NCBI GenBank assembly: GCA_030627085.1
Contig: DAOUSS010000123.1
Span: forward strand, 1-5,201
Reading direction: 5' to 3'
DNA length: 5,201 nucleotides
From: Candidatus Stahliibacteriota bacterium
GTDB taxonomy: Bacteria > Hydrothermota > UBA3073
The notes under the pieces were generated by a model. The model had not been told where the DNA came from, ran no database searches, and saw only the letters and a list, made by a program, of their open reading frames with translations. Position 1 is the stretch's first letter, and every line of letters begins with the position of its first letter. Shown piece after piece: positions 3,760 through 5,201 of this stretch. The translations under genes and the position numbers were made by a program.

Positions 3760-5201
3760 ATGAGAATAATCAATTCTTTGAGAATTGGGCTATATGGAGT
3801 GTCTTCATGGATTATTTTGTATACTTCTTTAATCTATGCTTACCCATGGCCATTAGCACCGCCTAATCAGCAAGGTTATGTATATTCTACTCTTGATGAG
3901 TATAGAAGTGGTCCTCCTGTGCATTTCCATGATGGAATTGATATCGATGCAGATCAAAATGATCCAGTCTACGCTGTTGTTGGGAGTACTGTGGATTATT
4001 GCACAGATGGCCTTTACGTGGGAAATTATGGATATATTCATGTTACTCCTACTGTGGCGGATGGTTCTCAAGTCTCACAAGGGGACCAAATTGGTACCAT
4101 TACCTCTGCAAGTCATTTGCACTTTATGGATGGTCCTGATAATTCTGAGATCAATCCCCTCCGTTATGGTGGTATCTATCCGTTTGATGATTATGATTAT
4201 CCGGTGATAGATGATATATACCTTTTGGAGAATGGCACAAACACAGTCGTGGATCCATACAATGTAACTGGTCCGGTTGATATTGTGATGAAAGCACACG
4301 ATATTATCACGGATGGAGGAAGCAATTGTGGAATTTATAAAGTTGGATATGAAATAGATAACACTGGAGAGGTCAATAAATATCAGTTTGACAATTGGCT
4401 TCAGTCAAGTTGTATTAACTACGTGTATGCACAGGGCTCGAATACCTCTACCTATAAATACATTGTTACGAACAACGCATGCAGTAATGATTGTTGGGAT
4501 CCTCCAGGGATTGGTTGGTACACAATCTGGGTCTATGCTTATGATATTAAGAACAATTGGGATTTGGATTATATTGATGTGTATGTGAGTCAGACAGGCA
4601 TCGAGGAGTATTACATTCAGGTCAATTCTCCAAATGGAGGGGAGGTTTGGTATTATGATGAGCCACATAATATCACATGGAATACAGGAACTCTTGCGGA
4701 GACTCCCGCCGATAGTGTTATTATCCACTATTCTACAGATGGAGGTTCTACTTATCCCTACAGGATAGCAAAGGTTGTAAATAGTTCTGGAGATTTTCCA
4801 TGGTTTGGAAGTTACTCATGGACTATTCCGAGAAACCCATCTACTGCCTGCAAGGTCAGGGTGAGAGGTTATTTCCAATCAGATCCCTATTATCACGGTG
4901 ATGCAAGTGACGATAACTTCACTATCAAGAATCCTTTGCATCTCTCTGGATGGATGGAATGCATAAATCCACCTAAATCAGAAGTTGTGCCAATGGATGT
5001 CTATCATTTTCGTGCCCATCTCTCATGGACTTTTAACGCCTCCTATACTCCCTATCGTTATGGACTCTATCGCAAACTTTACCTTCCCCAACCTGGGGAT
5101 CCTACCGGCTGGACAAGGATATATTATGGTCAAAACAAATCCTATGTGGATCCATATGATTTTAACATACCTCAAGGGGCATGGTATTATGTTAGAGCCT
5201 A
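3760..5201 (+). CDS. Exported M23-family metallopeptidase with Ig-like and Kre9/Ser-Thr-rich-type domains (3' end outside window)
   Basis: The frame is open for 480 codons to the right edge. Residues 1-27 are a signal peptide with a hydrophobic segment about 12-26 and a likely cut after IYA. Residues about 50-125 are a compact M23 (LytM/lysostaphin) domain: H57-D-G-I-D61 gives the first zinc ligands, H94 lies in GYIHV, VSQGDQIG (105-112) is the usual VxxGDxIG turn, and H119-L-H121-F is the HxH motif. All four signature residues are present. The loops between them are shorter than usual and the common TG.S.GP before HLHF is missing. Residues about 150-278 look like an Ig-type beta domain (VDIVMKAHD to YTIWVYAYDIKNNW). 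Residues 286-390 match the Kre9/Ser-Thr-rich-type domain pattern (NGGEVW, ITW, IHYSTDGGSTY, SWTIP, CKVRVRG). Fibronectin-III-like sequence follows. Several cysteines suggest disulfides. M23 enzymes cut peptide cross-links in peptidoglycan or other peptides; the target here is unknown. Confidence 0.9.
   Translation, partial: MRIINSLRIGLYGVSSWIILYTSLIYAYPWPLAPPNQQGYVYSTLDEYRSGPPVHFHDGIDIDADQNDPVYAVVGSTVDYCTDGLYVGNYGYIHVTPTVADGSQVSQGDQIGTITSASHLHFMDGPDNSEINPLRYGGIYPFDDYDYPVIDDIYLLENGTNTVVDPYNVTGPVDIVMKAHDIITDGGSNCGIYKVGYEIDNTGEVNKYQFDNWLQSSCINYVYAQGSNTSTYKYIVTNNACSNDCWDPPGIGWYTIWVYAYDIKNNWDLDYIDVYVSQTGIEEYYIQVNSPNGGEVWYYDEPHNITWNTGTLAETPADSVIIHYSTDGGSTYPYRIAKVVNSSGDFPWFGSYSWTIPRNPSTACKVRVRGYFQSDPYYHGDASDDNFTIKNPLHLSGWMECINPPKSEVVPMDVYHFRAHLSWTFNASYTPYRYGLYRKLYLPQPGDPTGWTRIYYGQNKSYVDPYDFNIPQGAWYYVRA

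Noticed and set aside
3853..4728. Several ORFs of 66-109 codons on both strands (around 3853-4071, 3878-4207, 4075-4299, 4388-4588 and 4405-4728)
   Set aside because: They are out of frame with, or antisense to, the M23 gene, which has a signal peptide, conserved motifs and a continuous frame. They lack sensible ribosome-binding sites and have low-complexity I/M-rich composition.
1..5201. CRISPR arrays, tRNA or rRNA genes
   Set aside because: No regularly spaced direct repeats, cloverleaf-forming segments or rRNA-like conserved stretches were seen. The only repeats are the leader pair, the 23-bp inverted ends, the 19-bp tandem and the short palindromes near the left edge.

Overview
The window is AT-rich bacterial DNA with strong Shine-Dalgarno sites, sigma70-type promoters and short intergenic spaces. 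It carries three genes for exported proteins and one REP-associated tyrosine transposase (RAYT). The mix of a RAYT bordered by TGACCCC-type repeats, Sec-exported proteins of unknown function, and an M23 peptidase fused to a Kre9/Ser-Thr-rich-type domain suits an uncultivated or environmental lineage (for example Omnitrophota, Desantisbacteria or WOR-3 type). No marker gene allows a firm assignment.

Layout. Positions 1-200 are a divergent control region. A minus-strand promoter (about 74-102) drives a gene whose first codons lie at the left edge. A plus-strand promoter (166-194) starts a leader of about 280 nt that holds a terminator-like hairpin, a second hairpin and a 46-codon ORF. The leader precedes a small secreted protein (483-1160). 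That gene's stop overlaps the ATG of another gene, which breaks off after about ten codons where the RAYT element begins. The element (1187-2222) has perfect 23-bp inverted ends and an intact 318-aa transposase. A second, diverged copy of the leader follows (2261-2533). Next come a secreted seven-repeat beta-propeller-like protein (2534-3745) and, 14 nt further on, an exported M23-family metallopeptidase (3760 to beyond the right edge). The peptidase gene is open to the end, with at least 480 codons.

How the parts may work together. The two leader copies share both hairpins and long near-identical blocks, and each sits directly before a Sec-exported protein gene. This suggests a common cis-acting RNA or attenuator, possibly with leader-ORF translation, controlling paralogous cell-envelope operons. 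The first operon appears to have been broken by the RAYT element or by a rearrangement tied to it. The second copy has no obvious promoter of its own. The propeller and peptidase genes are probably co-transcribed and both products act outside the cytoplasm. Their substrate or partner cannot be read from the sequence.
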